Positions 19,566 to 29,916 of a stretch of 64,000 nucleotides of DNA are shown in pieces; the stretch's first letter is position 1; each line of letters opens with the position of its first letter. This DNA is from Caulochytrium protostelioides. Lineage: Eukaryota > Chytridiomycota > Caulochytriomycetes > Caulochytriales > Caulochytriaceae. Both the position numbers and the translations under genes were made by a program. The stretch spans positions 17,711-81,710 of the forward strand of contig ML014190.1 in the NCBI GenBank assembly GCA_003615045.1, written 5' to 3'. The notes below the pieces were generated by a model. It had not been told where the DNA came from. It worked only from the letters and a program-made list of their open reading frames with translations, and made no database searches.

Positions 19566-21234
19566 GATGGCGAATGAGGCGAAGGATGCGACGGTGCGGA
19601 CAGTGTTCGGAGTAACCGGTGTGATAGAACGGTAAAACGATCAAACAAGAGGCGGCGCAGGTAGGCGATGACGAGGCGGATGAGGCGGCAGAGACGGCGA
19701 TCGACGGCCAGGCTGAGCGCTCTATCGCTTCATACGACCGCCGCCCGGTTATTCGCAAGCACCGCGGCGGCCATCCATAGCCTGCGGCTCTTGCTCGCCG
19801 TTTCCGCTTCCGTTTATATACCACGGCCGAGCCGCGGTGCCCAAGGATCGCCCGTCCAGCGCCGCGCCGAGCGCCGCCGCGGCGGCCTCGAGGCCGGGCC
19901 GCGGGACGGTCCTTCGGCGTTCGCTGGCGCGCATGGCGGCGGCGGCGGCAGCGAGCCGTCACGGCGGGCGGTGGCGAGCTCAGCCGACGACGGGCGTCGG
20001 CGAATCAAATTGCGGCGGCGGCATCGTGGGCATGGACGCCATGAGGCGGCGCGGCGATGCGAGAAGACGGAGAAATGCGGGTTCGCGGCGAGCGCCGCCC
20101 GTGCCCGCGTCCATGGGGATCAGCATACTGTACGGAGCGCGACGGCGTGGTGCTCGCCCTGCTGAACCCGAAGTGAAGCGGCACGTGGGCTTCGAGCGCC
20201 GGATGTCGACGCCGCCGTCGGGTGATGGCGCCTTCTGGGCATCAGCGGGCGCCGGCCAAACCATCTCGACCTCGGCGTTGCCGTGCCACGTCGACATGGC
20301 TTCAGCAGGGTAGAGCACGGCTTGGCCGCTGATCGTAGCATGGCTGCTGGCCTCTCATGGCGCTTGAACGAATGCCCATCGTCATTGACATGGAGAGCAG
20401 AGCCGTGCAGACGACATTTCGGTGGGTGCCGCTGAGCTGATCCCGTCGAAGGCATGCCGCCTGAGACGCCCACATACAACCATGTCGTGACCTTCTTTGC
20501 AGGTGACATGTGATTGCCACACGCATCGCATGTCGTTGTGACGCGCATGCGTGGCCGTCGCACGGTATCGATCAGAAATGCTTGCCGAAAGACTTGGTTT
20601 TACCGCCATTGGTCGTTGCTTGTGGGACGAGAGGCCTCGACTTTTTGATGGTTGGTCCACCGACCTCGAACGATCCTTCGCGCACGACGCGCGCTACGTG
20701 CCGAAGGTCTGCTGCCTTCGCCTGAAGGACAGGCGAGTCCCATCGTCAACCCATCGAGAGCGGCTCAGGTATCACCGACTCCATGGTCGTCGACTCCTCT
20801 GATGGCGGCAACGGCCGTGGACGCCGCCCGCGCCCAGGCGCACCGAGGTCCCGTGCCCTCCTTCGCGGCGCCGCTGGACCCATCGTGGGGGGCCAGCGTG
20901 ACCACAATCCCTGCAGACCCTGTCGCCCCCTGCTGAAAAGGCGTTCATGTTGGCCGGGCTCGGCGTGCGCCTATTGGCCGGCTGCTCGGGCAAAACGGTA
21001 TAAAGCGCGCGCGCTCCCCGCGGATCTCGCGAGATCGCAGCCGATCGGGTGGTCGGTGCGACACGAACGAGCCAATGCGGCGACGCTGTCTGGCCACATG
21101 ATGAGGATCCACTGACGGATCTGCTTGCACCAACCCCTGTGTCTCACGCTGGCTCATCTCCAACTGATCCTCTATCTCTCACATCCTCTATCTGTTGCTA
21201 TTCCCATTCACACCCGTCATTGCGTACCACCATC
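19566..21234. other. Intergenic region
   Basis: About 1.7 kb with mixed GC and many short Arg/Pro-rich frames but no domain I recognise. A pyrimidine-rich stretch at 21125-21230 leads into the malate synthase start and is probably its 5' UTR. Confidence 0.45.
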
Positions 21235-23027
21235 ATGGCGATCGAAACGGCCAAGGGCGTGCGCATCGTGGCCAAGGTTCCGCCGCAGTATGCTGATATC
21301 CTGTCCCTCGGCGCCCAAGAGTTCCTGGCGCTGCTCCACCGGTAAGATCTCCCCGCCACGCGGCGATCAGCGATCTGCCTGCGGTTGACGCGGATGATGC
21401 ACGCTGATGCACGATGCGTGACCTCGGTATCTCATCGCTCCCCTTCGTTTATTTTGATACGTTGATGCACGGATGCAGTACATTCGATGCGCGGCGCAAG
21501 GAACTGCTGCAGAAGCGCGTGGAGCGCCAGAAGGCGATCGACGCCGGGCAGCTCCCGGATTTCCTGCCCGAGACGCAGTGGATTCGCGACGATCCCACGT
21601 GGAAGGGTGCGCCGCCGGCCCCGGGCCTGCACGACCGCCGCGTCGAGATCACGGGCCCCGTCGACCGCAAGATGGTCATCAACGCGCTGAACGCCGGCGC
21701 CAAGACGTTTATGGCGGACTTCGAGGACTCGAACGCACCGACGTGGGACAACAACCTGAGCGGCCAGGTCAACCTGCGCGACGCCATTCGCCGCAAGATC
21801 GACTTTGTCGCGCCCAACGGCAAGTTCTACCAGCTGAACCCGGACGAGTCGCAGCTCGCGGTGCTGCTCGTGCGCCCGCGCGGGTGGCACCTCGAGGAAG
21901 CCCATTTCCTCGTGGACGGCGCGCCCATGTCGGGCGCCCTCTTCGACTTCGGGCTGTACTTCTACCACAACGCGGCGGAGCTGCTCCGCCGCGGCGCCGG
22001 GCCGTACTTCTACCTCCCCAAGATGGAGTCCCACCTCGAGGCGCGGCTCTGGAACGACACCTTCAACCTCGCCCAGGACACGCTGCGCATCCCGCGCGGC
22101 TCGATCCGCGGCACGGTGCTCATCGAGACGATCCTCGCGGCCTTCGAGATGGAGGAGATCATCTACGAGCTGCGCGACCACTCGTCGGGCCTCAACTGCG
22201 GCCGCTGGGACTACATCTTCTCGTACATCAAGAAGCTCCGTGCGCACCCGGAGTACGTGCTGCCTGACCGCGCGGCCGTCGGCATGACCTCGCCGTTCAT
22301 GAGCGCGTACGTGCGGCTCCTCATCAAGACGTGCCACAAGCGCGGCGTGCATGCGATGGGCGGCATGGCCGCCCAGATCCCGATCAAGGACGACCCGAAG
22401 GCCAACGAGGCCGCGATGGAGAAGGTCCGCGCCGACAAGCGCCGCGAGGCGCGCGCGGGCCACGACGGCACGTGGGTCGCCCACCCGGCGCTGATCCCGA
22501 TTGCGAAGGCCATCTTCGACGCCGAGATGCCGCAGCCCAACCAGCTGCACCGCCGCACCGACGACGTGGTCGTGACCGCGCGCGACCTGCTCAGCAACGC
22601 GGGCATCGACGGCGGCGTCACGGAGCGCGGCGTCCGCGAGAACGTCGACGTGGCGCTGCAGTACATGGAGGCCTGGCTCCGCGGCAGCGGCTGCGTGCCG
22701 ATCCACAACCTAATGGAGGATGCGGCGACCGCCGAGATCTCCCGCTCGCAGCTGTACCAGTGGGTGCACCACCAGGTCACGATGACGAACGGCCAGAAGG
22801 TGACCCCGGAGCTGGTGCGCCGCGTGCTCGACGAGGATCTGGCGCAGCGCCGCAAGACGCTCGGCGAGGCCAAGTGGAAGCAGAGCCGCTTCGAGCTCGC
22901 GGCCAAGTACCTCGCGGGCACCGTCGGGCTCGAGGGCACGCGCACCGCGTATGCGGACTTCCTGACCACGCTGTGCTACGAGGCCATCACGACGCGCGCC
23001 GACGCCGACCAGTCCACGAAGCTGTGA
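21235..23027 (+). CDS. Malate synthase, glyoxylate cycle
   Basis: Malate synthase condenses glyoxylate with acetyl-CoA to malate, allowing growth on C2 compounds and fatty acids. Exon 1 (21235-21341) and exon 2 (21479-23027) join across a 137-bp intron (donor GTAAGA, acceptor CAG, phase 2) to give 551 aa, normal for the fungal/plant A-type enzyme. The junction restores the family motif [13 protein letters not shown]. Conserved blocks include [15 protein letters not shown], then [19 protein letters not shown] (catalytic Arg and Glu region), [14 protein letters not shown] and [11 protein letters not shown]. The protein ends STKL. The last three residues (TKL) approximate a type-1 peroxisomal signal in which SKL is canonical, so peroxisomal targeting is plausible but not certain. 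Without the intron, translation would lose the N-terminal 36 residues. Confidence 0.96.
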
Positions 23028-23723
23028 GGGTTCGCATCGATCGCGTGAACGCATACGATGCTGCATCCGGCAGCGCCGACGACGATTTCGACAGCAATGC
23101 TTAAGACGACAGTGTTTCACGATAGTGTGACCATGAACTGTGCTTTTTATTACTTGATATATCGTTTGATATTTCGGTTGGACTTCGGCCACTGTGCTTT
23201 CGTCCCTTTCATGTATGCGACGGGGCGGGAAAGGGACGGGACCCGAGCGGAAGGGAGGCGTGGCGGCGGCGGTGGCTATCGCCCTTGCCCTTGGCGAGCG
23301 GCGGAATCGACGACGGGCCTCGGATCGTTATCACCGGGATGAACCCGAGTTGACTCAGGCGTTTCAGCACACACTGACGCGTGGTGTCGAGAGCGCTGCC
23401 GGCGGCCACGTTGCAGCGGACGTGGCCACGGGCGGCTGGCCATCCATTCGCTCTGTCTCACATCGCCCTTGTCCGACGCGTGCGTTCGCTCGTCTTGGCG
23501 GATCGGTTCTTCCCGCTCGCCGCTCATCGCCGCCCGCCCGCCCGCCCGCCGTGGACCCCTGCGTCGGTCGCTGCCTCTGAGCGTCTGTGCGCACACCGCG
23601 CCGTCCATGACCACGGCCTCGTCACGGACATGCCGATAGCGCGTCCATCGTCGCGCCATCTCTCCGCGTGGGCCCGCCACGGCTGATCAGGACGAGCGGC
23701 GATTAGTGAACCCGGGCCGCAGC
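23028..23723. other. Intergenic region
   Basis: About 700 bp. The first 200 bases are AT-richer, as expected for a malate synthase 3' UTR. The rest is GC-rich with no recognisable coding sequence. Confidence 0.5.
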
Positions 23724-26700
23724 ATGCCGGTGCCGGTGCCGGCGCCGGCGCCGGTGCCCGCGGCCACGGACACCCTGGATACGGGCTATGTGCTTCCGCC
23801 GGGGGCCGCCGAGCCCGTGCCCGACTGGCCGGGGCTCATACGGTCCGACCGCCCGCCGCCGATCTCGACTCGGGCGCTCTTTGCGCTCGCGCGCGGCGCG
23901 TGGACGCCGTCGGCGCCGTGGCGTCGCGAGAGCGTCGACGCGGCGGACCGTATCCGCCCGCCGTGGCACGAGCCTGACCCGGCCGCGCGCCGCCGCGCGC
24001 TCCGGCATCTCTGCATGGCCTGTCTCGCGCACACCGACGTCTCGGACGCGCAGTGCGCATGGCTCGCCGCCGCGTCCGTCGCCGCGCCCGCCCATCTGAA
24101 TGGCGCCGCCGTCCCGGGTCCCGTGGGCACCGGCGCCGGCGCTGCCACCGGCGCTGCCACCGGAACGACTCCGAGCACGAGCACCCCCGCTGGCGTTGGC
24201 GCCGGTGCCGGCGCGAGTCTCGTCCTGACCGAGCGGCAGGACGTGCTGCTGCATCTGGCGGTGCGGTGCTGGCGCGCCGCGCGCGCCGGGTGGCAGGACC
24301 TCGCGGCGTGGACGGCGCCCGTCACGCCGCACCCGGCCGGCCGAGACGACGCCGCGGCAGGGACGGGCAGCGGCACGGCCTCCAGCCGCGGCAGTCTCAG
24401 CGGCAGCAGCGCGCCGTCCATGCCGCACCTCGAGCGGGCGTCGCGCCAGAACGGGCTTCCGCTGCTCTCGACGCCGGACGGCGCGGGGCTGGTGCATCTG
24501 TTCCTGCTCGTGTGGATCCAAGTCGCCGCCCTCGCCGCCGCGGACCCGCCGCCCGCGCCGGCATGCAATGGCGATGCGGCGGAGGCGCCGGAGGACAGGG
24601 ACGCGGACGACGCGCTGCGGGCCGCGTGGCAGCAGGACCAGCTGGCCGGCATCACCGTCGATCCGCACGAGCTCCCGGCCGCTTTGGCCTGCTACGAGGC
24701 GTTCCTGCTGGCCCGGCACCCGGACCGGCCGCCGGGCGTGTCCTCGACCATGTCCGTCGCCGCGCACCTCGCCGGCCATCTTGACCAGCTCACGGCGGCG
24801 GCGCGGGCGCAGGACGCCGACGCCGACGCGTGGTCGCCGTATGCCGCGCGCCACGGCGCCGCCTTGTGGCAGCTCCTGGCCCTCTGGGCCCTGCGCGCCG
24901 ACGACGAAGCGCTCGGCGAACGCGCGCACCAGCAAGCCGCCGCCCTCATGGCGGTGGCCTGTCGCGACGCGACGGACGCGCGTGGGGACCATGCCTTCGA
25001 GCGCGCGGCCGCCCTCGTGACCGTCTTTCCCTGGACCGCGGCGGGCGCGCCCGTCGCTGCCTCGCGGCTGCCGCTCGGCCTGCCCGCCTCGGTGCGGCTA
25101 CTGGCGGCCGTCAAGCGGCTGCGCGATGCGCAGCGTCGACTCGCGGCCTCGTGCCACATCCGCGCTGATGACGCCGCCGCACCCTGGGTCTCGGGCGCGC
25201 CAGAGGCCGTCGCGACCGACCCGATGGCCGCCGCCTTGCTGGTGCAGGAGCACCAGCAGGCGCGCGGCGACCGCGCCGCCGTCGCCGACCGCCGCTTGGA
25301 CGACGCGGTCCGAGCCACCGTGCTCCGCGTGATGCAGCCTGAGGACGATCCCGACGCCATGGCGGTCGATGACGCTCCGACGTCGCCGCCGCTGCCGTCT
25401 CGCCCATCGCGCGCCGCGTTGGACATGTTGGCGGCCTATGTGGCGCGTCGCACCTCGCACATCCTCGACGTCGTGGCTGGGCTGCCGCCGCTGTCATCGT
25501 CGACGTCGCTCGCCACGCACGAGACGGACTCGCGGCTCGTGACCGAAGAAGCCGTCGCACACCACGTGGCCCGGTTCCTGTGGACGGCGCTCGGGGTCGG
25601 CTGGTCCTCGCTACTGGTATCGCCCGCATCACCCGCGACGCCCGCGGCCCGGGAAGCCGCGTGCGCGGAGGCGATGGCGATCCTGCCCCTCGGCTGGTTC
25701 AGCGTGCTCACGGCGCCGTCATCGGCCTCGCAGCCGGCACATGCCGCGGCAGCCCGCGTTCTCGAAGACATCCGGACGACCCCGGGGCTCGCCGCCGTTC
25801 CCGGGCTCTCGGACTTCCTCATGCGGTTCGTCGAGACGCTCGAGTCGTGGTATCGCGTCCGTCTCGCCGCGGGGCCGCCGCCGCCGTCCGTCGCTACCGA
25901 CCCGCGTCGTGGTGACGCCGTCCCCGCCGCCGAGACTTCGCCGGCCAGGACGGCGCCGTCCTTGATGGCGGACCTGTTCGGGACGGCAAGCCAAAGCGCG
26001 ATCACGCAGCTGATCACGACGAGTCAATTGCCGTCGCTGCCGGCCACCGTCGCTGCCAGCGGCACGGCCCACGACATGTTCGGCGCCTTAATGCCCGACC
26101 TGCCGTCGTGCCTTGCGCAAGAAAACGCCCTGTGCACGCTCAGTTCGGCCGTCGCGGCCGACATTGCGGGCCAGCTCTATGCCCAAGCCGTGGGCCCGCA
26201 GAGCAATCCCGTGATTGCAGCGCATCTGCTCCTGCGGCAGGCGCGGCAGCGCACGCAGCGCGGCGACCTGACCCCCGCGGCGCAGTTCCTCGAAATCGTG
26301 CCGCCCGCACTCACGGCCGTCGCCGAGATCAACGCCCGCGCCGTGGAACCAGGGCAGCCCTTGCCGGCCGCTGCGGCCCGCGAGCACGCCGCCCTGGGGC
26401 ACGACATGCGCCGCCACCTGCGCGACCTCACCTTCGCAAGCCTGCTCGAGACGCTCGCCGTCCAAGACCTCGCGGCGACCGGCGCCACGGGCGACATCCC
26501 CAATGACATCCAGCAGATTACGATGGCGCAGCCCATGCTGCTCGCCCGGCTCGGCGGCGAACTGCTGCGCCGCGCGATCTGGCCCCAGGACGACCCCCGT
26601 GGCGGCCGCCCGTTACACGTGCTGTTGATGGAGTGGACGCGAATGCTCCAGATGGTCACAACGCGGCCCATGATGGCGATGCAGCTCGGGACGCCGCCGC

Positions 26701-28406
26701 AGATCGACGCGACGGCGCGGCTCGTGACCATCATGGGTCTGATCAATACCATTGTCGTGCATGCGCGCCGCGGCGGTGGCGGCGGCGGCCAGCCGACCAT
26801 CGACGTACTGGTCGGCCAGCAGACCCGCTCGTCTGCCCGCCGCGGCACGTATCTGCACGCGCTACTGCTCGATGTACGCTACCTCGTGACCCTGCCGCCG
26901 GACGCGCTGGGGCATCTCCGCGCCGCCGCCTTCCAGCTCGCAGTCGCGATGGCCGACCCCGCGCTGCATCGCCACGTCGCGAGCGTGCTCGCCAACACCT
27001 GCTCCGCGTGGCTCGTCGACCTGGTCGGCAGCCTGCTTATCGGCTGCGCGGCCACGTGGTCGTTCGGTGTGCCCGGCGGGATCAGCGCTGCACTCGCGCC
27101 CACGTGGGGCGGCAAGAAGCTGCCGACGGGCTTGGCCGAGCTGCTGGGCCAGCTCCGCTGGGCGGGCACCGCGGCGCTGCTCACGTGTCCGCCCGACATG
27201 GCCCGTCGCGCATGGCCAGGCAACGAGCACGTCACCACGCTCATCAGGCGGCTCAGCAGCGTACCAGTGACCGACCCCGCCCTGCAAGCCGCGATGGCGG
27301 GACCGCCCGTGCCCGGGATGCCGCCGCCGGGCATGGCGCCGCCGGGCATGGCGCCGCCGGGCATGGCGCCGCCGGGCATGAATGCCCCCGGCCGCGCCAA
27401 CCCGGGTGCCCTGGCACAGCACGTGCGCACGCTTCTGGACCTCAGCCGCCACATCTATGCGGCCGCGCTGTCGCTGCCGGTGGTCGAAAGTCGGACGAGC
27501 GACGCCGCGGCCGCGGCAGGCGATGCGTTCGCGATGCTGGCAGCCGACGGCCCGCCTCCGGCCCACGACACCATCACGTGTCGCTACGATGTGCACCCGC
27601 CCCTGTCGAACGAAGCGCAGGCCTTGAACGAACTCCGCACGGCGCTGCCGGCGCTGTGGCATCGGCTCGCGGGTCTCCACGGCTTGCGTGGGATGCCGAC
27701 CCGCGGCCTCGCCGCGTGCATCAAAGGACTTGCGCTCGCCACGCAGCACTTCGCCGACGACACGGCGCTTCAGGCTCTCTTCGCGGCCAGCAGTGACCAC
27801 CCTACGAGTGGTGGCGGCAGCAGCAACAGCCGCGACGGCGAGGGCATCCTGCGGCTTGCTGTCACACTAGCGCTCACCGCTGATATGCCCCTCGCTGCGG
27901 CCGTGCTGATGCAGTCCGACCCGAGCGGCATCGACTACAAGACCGCGTTTGGCGCCGTCCAGTCCCATGTGAAGCGCGAGCTGCAGGCGCCCGCCACAGC
28001 GGTCGAGCCCCCGCTGTACTTTGTCGGGCCGCTGACGCCGGACGACGGCGCCGACACGCCGTCCTGCTGCTTGTGGGACACATACCTGCTCGAGGCCGCC
28101 GTCGCGGCCGCCAAGCCCCTCCTGAGCAAGGGGGTCGAGGGCGACCCGAACTCGGCGACGGCGGCGGCCGAGGCCGCGGAAATCGCCGCTTGTCGCGCGC
28201 TGTGCCAGACGCTGACGCAGGTCCTGCGCCGTCGCGAGATGGGTCTCGTCGTCGACCACGACACGCGGTCCCGCTGGATCATGGCCGTGCGGCGCCGATT
28301 CCTGCGCAGTCTCGCCGCGCGGCTCGCCTACCAGGTGCCCGAGGTCGGGCTGGACCACCGGTTTCTCGTCTCTGCGCCAGCCGTCTCATCGCCGTCGTCA
28401 GCATGA
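23724..28406 (+). CDS. Large 1,560-aa helical protein, unrecognised
   Basis: A single-exon frame encodes 1,560 aa. The ATG at 23724 is chosen over an in-frame GTG 18 bases upstream, which overlaps a TAG. The N-terminus begins with alternating Pro-Val/Pro-Ala. The body is dominated by amphipathic helices rich in Ala, Leu and Arg, with no TM segments, zinc clusters or nucleotide-binding motif that I can see. This is consistent with an all-helical HEAT-like scaffold. Around nt 27316-27385 a 15-bp repeat encodes about five GM(A/P)PP units. The best-conserved-looking parts are roughly residues 960-1190 (LMEWTRMLQMV, LLLDVRYLVTLPPDALG) and the C-terminal 80 residues. Size and texture would suit a Mediator- or Integrator-type subunit, but I see no motif that proves this. 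Confidence 0.75.
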   Translation: MPVPVPAPAPVPAATDTLDTGYVLPPGAAEPVPDWPGLIRSDRPPPISTRALFALARGAWTPSAPWRRESVDAADRIRPPWHEPDPAARRRALRHLCMACLAHTDVSDAQCAWLAAASVAAPAHLNGAAVPGPVGTGAGAATGAATGTTPSTSTPAGVGAGAGASLVLTERQDVLLHLAVRCWRAARAGWQDLAAWTAPVTPHPAGRDDAAAGTGSGTASSRGSLSGSSAPSMPHLERASRQNGLPLLSTPDGAGLVHLFLLVWIQVAALAAADPPPAPACNGDAAEAPEDRDADDALRAAWQQDQLAGITVDPHELPAALACYEAFLLARHPDRPPGVSSTMSVAAHLAGHLDQLTAAARAQDADADAWSPYAARHGAALWQLLALWALRADDEALGERAHQQAAALMAVACRDATDARGDHAFERAAALVTVFPWTAAGAPVAASRLPLGLPASVRLLAAVKRLRDAQRRLAASCHIRADDAAAPWVSGAPEAVATDPMAAALLVQEHQQARGDRAAVADRRLDDAVRATVLRVMQPEDDPDAMAVDDAPTSPPLPSRPSRAALDMLAAYVARRTSHILDVVAGLPPLSSSTSLATHETDSRLVTEEAVAHHVARFLWTALGVGWSSLLVSPASPATPAAREAACAEAMAILPLGWFSVLTAPSSASQPAHAAAARVLEDIRTTPGLAAVPGLSDFLMRFVETLESWYRVRLAAGPPPPSVATDPRRGDAVPAAETSPARTAPSLMADLFGTASQSAITQLITTSQLPSLPATVAASGTAHDMFGALMPDLPSCLAQENALCTLSSAVAADIAGQLYAQAVGPQSNPVIAAHLLLRQARQRTQRGDLTPAAQFLEIVPPALTAVAEINARAVEPGQPLPAAAAREHAALGHDMRRHLRDLTFASLLETLAVQDLAATGATGDIPNDIQQITMAQPMLLARLGGELLRRAIWPQDDPRGGRPLHVLLMEWTRMLQMVTTRPMMAMQLGTPPQIDATARLVTIMGLINTIVVHARRGGGGGGQPTIDVLVGQQTRSSARRGTYLHALLLDVRYLVTLPPDALGHLRAAAFQLAVAMADPALHRHVASVLANTCSAWLVDLVGSLLIGCAATWSFGVPGGISAALAPTWGGKKLPTGLAELLGQLRWAGTAALLTCPPDMARRAWPGNEHVTTLIRRLSSVPVTDPALQAAMAGPPVPGMPPPGMAPPGMAPPGMAPPGMNAPGRANPGALAQHVRTLLDLSRHIYAAALSLPVVESRTSDAAAAAGDAFAMLAADGPPPAHDTITCRYDVHPPLSNEAQALNELRTALPALWHRLAGLHGLRGMPTRGLAACIKGLALATQHFADDTALQALFAASSDHPTSGGGSSNSRDGEGILRLAVTLALTADMPLAAAVLMQSDPSGIDYKTAFGAVQSHVKRELQAPATAVEPPLYFVGPLTPDDGADTPSCCLWDTYLLEAAVAAAKPLLSKGVEGDPNSATAAAEAAEIAACRALCQTLTQVLRRREMGLVVDHDTRSRWIMAVRRRFLRSLAARLAYQVPEVGLDHRFLVSAPAVSSPSSA
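27316..27385 (+). repeat. 15-bp repeat encoding GMAPP units
   Basis: Near-identical 15-base units (gggcatggcgccgcc) are repeated about four times inside the 1,560-aa protein. They form a short Pro/Met/Gly-rich linker. Confidence 0.9.
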
Positions 28407-29916
28407 GCTCACGTATACTAAAAAAGTTGAGTGCAACCTGTCGATCGTGTGGGTCGTGCGGATCACGGTCCCGGCGCCGCGGTATCCATCGATGCGTGAA
28501 ATCGGCCTTGGTATGGCCGGAGTCCGCGCATACCCGTGGAATGCCTCGATTCAGCCGTGAGTCAAGGGCCGCCGCAGCGCCGATGACGATGGCGACGACG
28601 CGTGGGCGCTGGAGGCAGAGATCGGCCACCCGCCTGCCAAAACTCCGACGTCTCCGACGCGCGCGCCCGCGTCGGGGTGTAGGCCGTGGGGCGGAGTTGA
28701 AGGCTGCGAGGCCGATCACCCGCGGTGGGGGTTTATAGCGGGGCCTGTCCCACGGCGGGGCCGCCGCCGTCGCCGAGGCCTCCCACGCCGCCGCGCGATT
28801 GTTGTGGACGGAGGGTCCCTGCTAAGGCGATGGCTGGCCACCCCGACGCCGCCGATCTTGGATCCGTGCCGGGGCAGGCACAACAGCGGCGGTCGGTCGA
28901 TTGACCCGGCCAGCAGCCAGCGCCGAGCGGATGCACGGTCGGCCAGGTCGCCGTCGGCCGCCGTATGCCCGGATGGAGACTGCGGTGCCTTGCGTGTCGT
29001 TTCGTGCCATGTGACGTGTTTAGGGATACATCCGCTCGAATGCTTGCGGCGGAAGGCGGGAGCGACGGCGGCGATGGCGGCGATGGATGGCATCCGCGGC
29101 GGCGGCACCGGCACCGGCGTGCCACGAGCTGACCGCGCTGTCGTGGTCTGACCGTGGACACCCATGCGATCCGCGAGGTCGCGAAGCGATGGCCCAGGGC
29201 GGACGGCGCGGGCGTGAACGATCGGGACCACGGCGTGGTCCCTTGGCCTCGTATACCATGCGGGACGCGAGACTCTTACTCAGCAGCCGCGGTCGGCGGA
29301 TGCCGGAAGCGCAGGGATCGTTCGCGATGGCGCGGTCGCGGCGCGAGCCAGGAGTTGGCGTGTTGGCGTCGTACAACGATGCGATCGGCATGGAACGGGT
29401 CGGCCCGCCGGGGGGGCGAGTATGGAGGACGGGTGTTCAACAAGTATCGGCGTGACGCGACGCATCGGACACAGGTGACCCAAACACGTGATCCAGTCCC
29501 GAGCGTTGCTTTGATTGCGTGTCCTGGTTCGTAGTCGCAGTTTTGAGTGACGTTGTGTAACTTAAAACCTGCCATTGGATCCTGCAAAATCTGCCATTAT
29601 ATACTGCGAGACTCGACGTCGTATCCTGCGAGACTTAACGCTGCATCCTGCAAGACCCGACCTTTTATTCGTGTCCTTTCCTATCCGTTTAGTGCAGCAG
29701 ATCCTCCGTATCAGGGCCCCTGGATATCAAGAAACTTTCCAAAGCCGCGCGGTGCCGTCGCGGTCGGCCCACTCGCAGCCCGTTTCTTGGCTCTCTGACG
29801 AATTGAGGCTATTCGATTCATTCCGCAGTGTCGCTGGAGCCTGGTCGGGCGTGCCGAGGCGCGGCGGCATTGGTTCCCGCAACCGGCTGCTGCGCGTTGG
29901 CGCTCAGGGCTTGCCC
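28407..29916. other. Intergenic region with a 22-bp periodic array
   Basis: About 1.5 kb without a recognisable gene. From about 29500 the GC content falls, and a four-unit 22-bp array lies at 29579-29666. The final 100 bases probably belong to the next gene's promoter and leader. Confidence 0.5.
29579..29666. repeat. 22-bp degenerate tandem repeat
   Basis: Four units with exact 22-bp spacing start at 29579, 29601, 29623 and 29645. The conserved core is at(c/a)ctgc(a/g)a(g/a)a, followed by a variable half. It lies about 250 bp upstream of the next predicted start codon. Confidence 0.85.

Noticed and set aside
19980-20318. 112-codon minus-strand frame (MLYPAEAMSTW...)
   Set aside because: No recognisable family and it lies in the upstream region of a spliced small gene. 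Insufficient evidence for coding.
21432-22706. 424-codon antisense frame over malate synthase
   Set aside because: Opposite a gene with strong homology; composition is the codon mirror of the sense strand.
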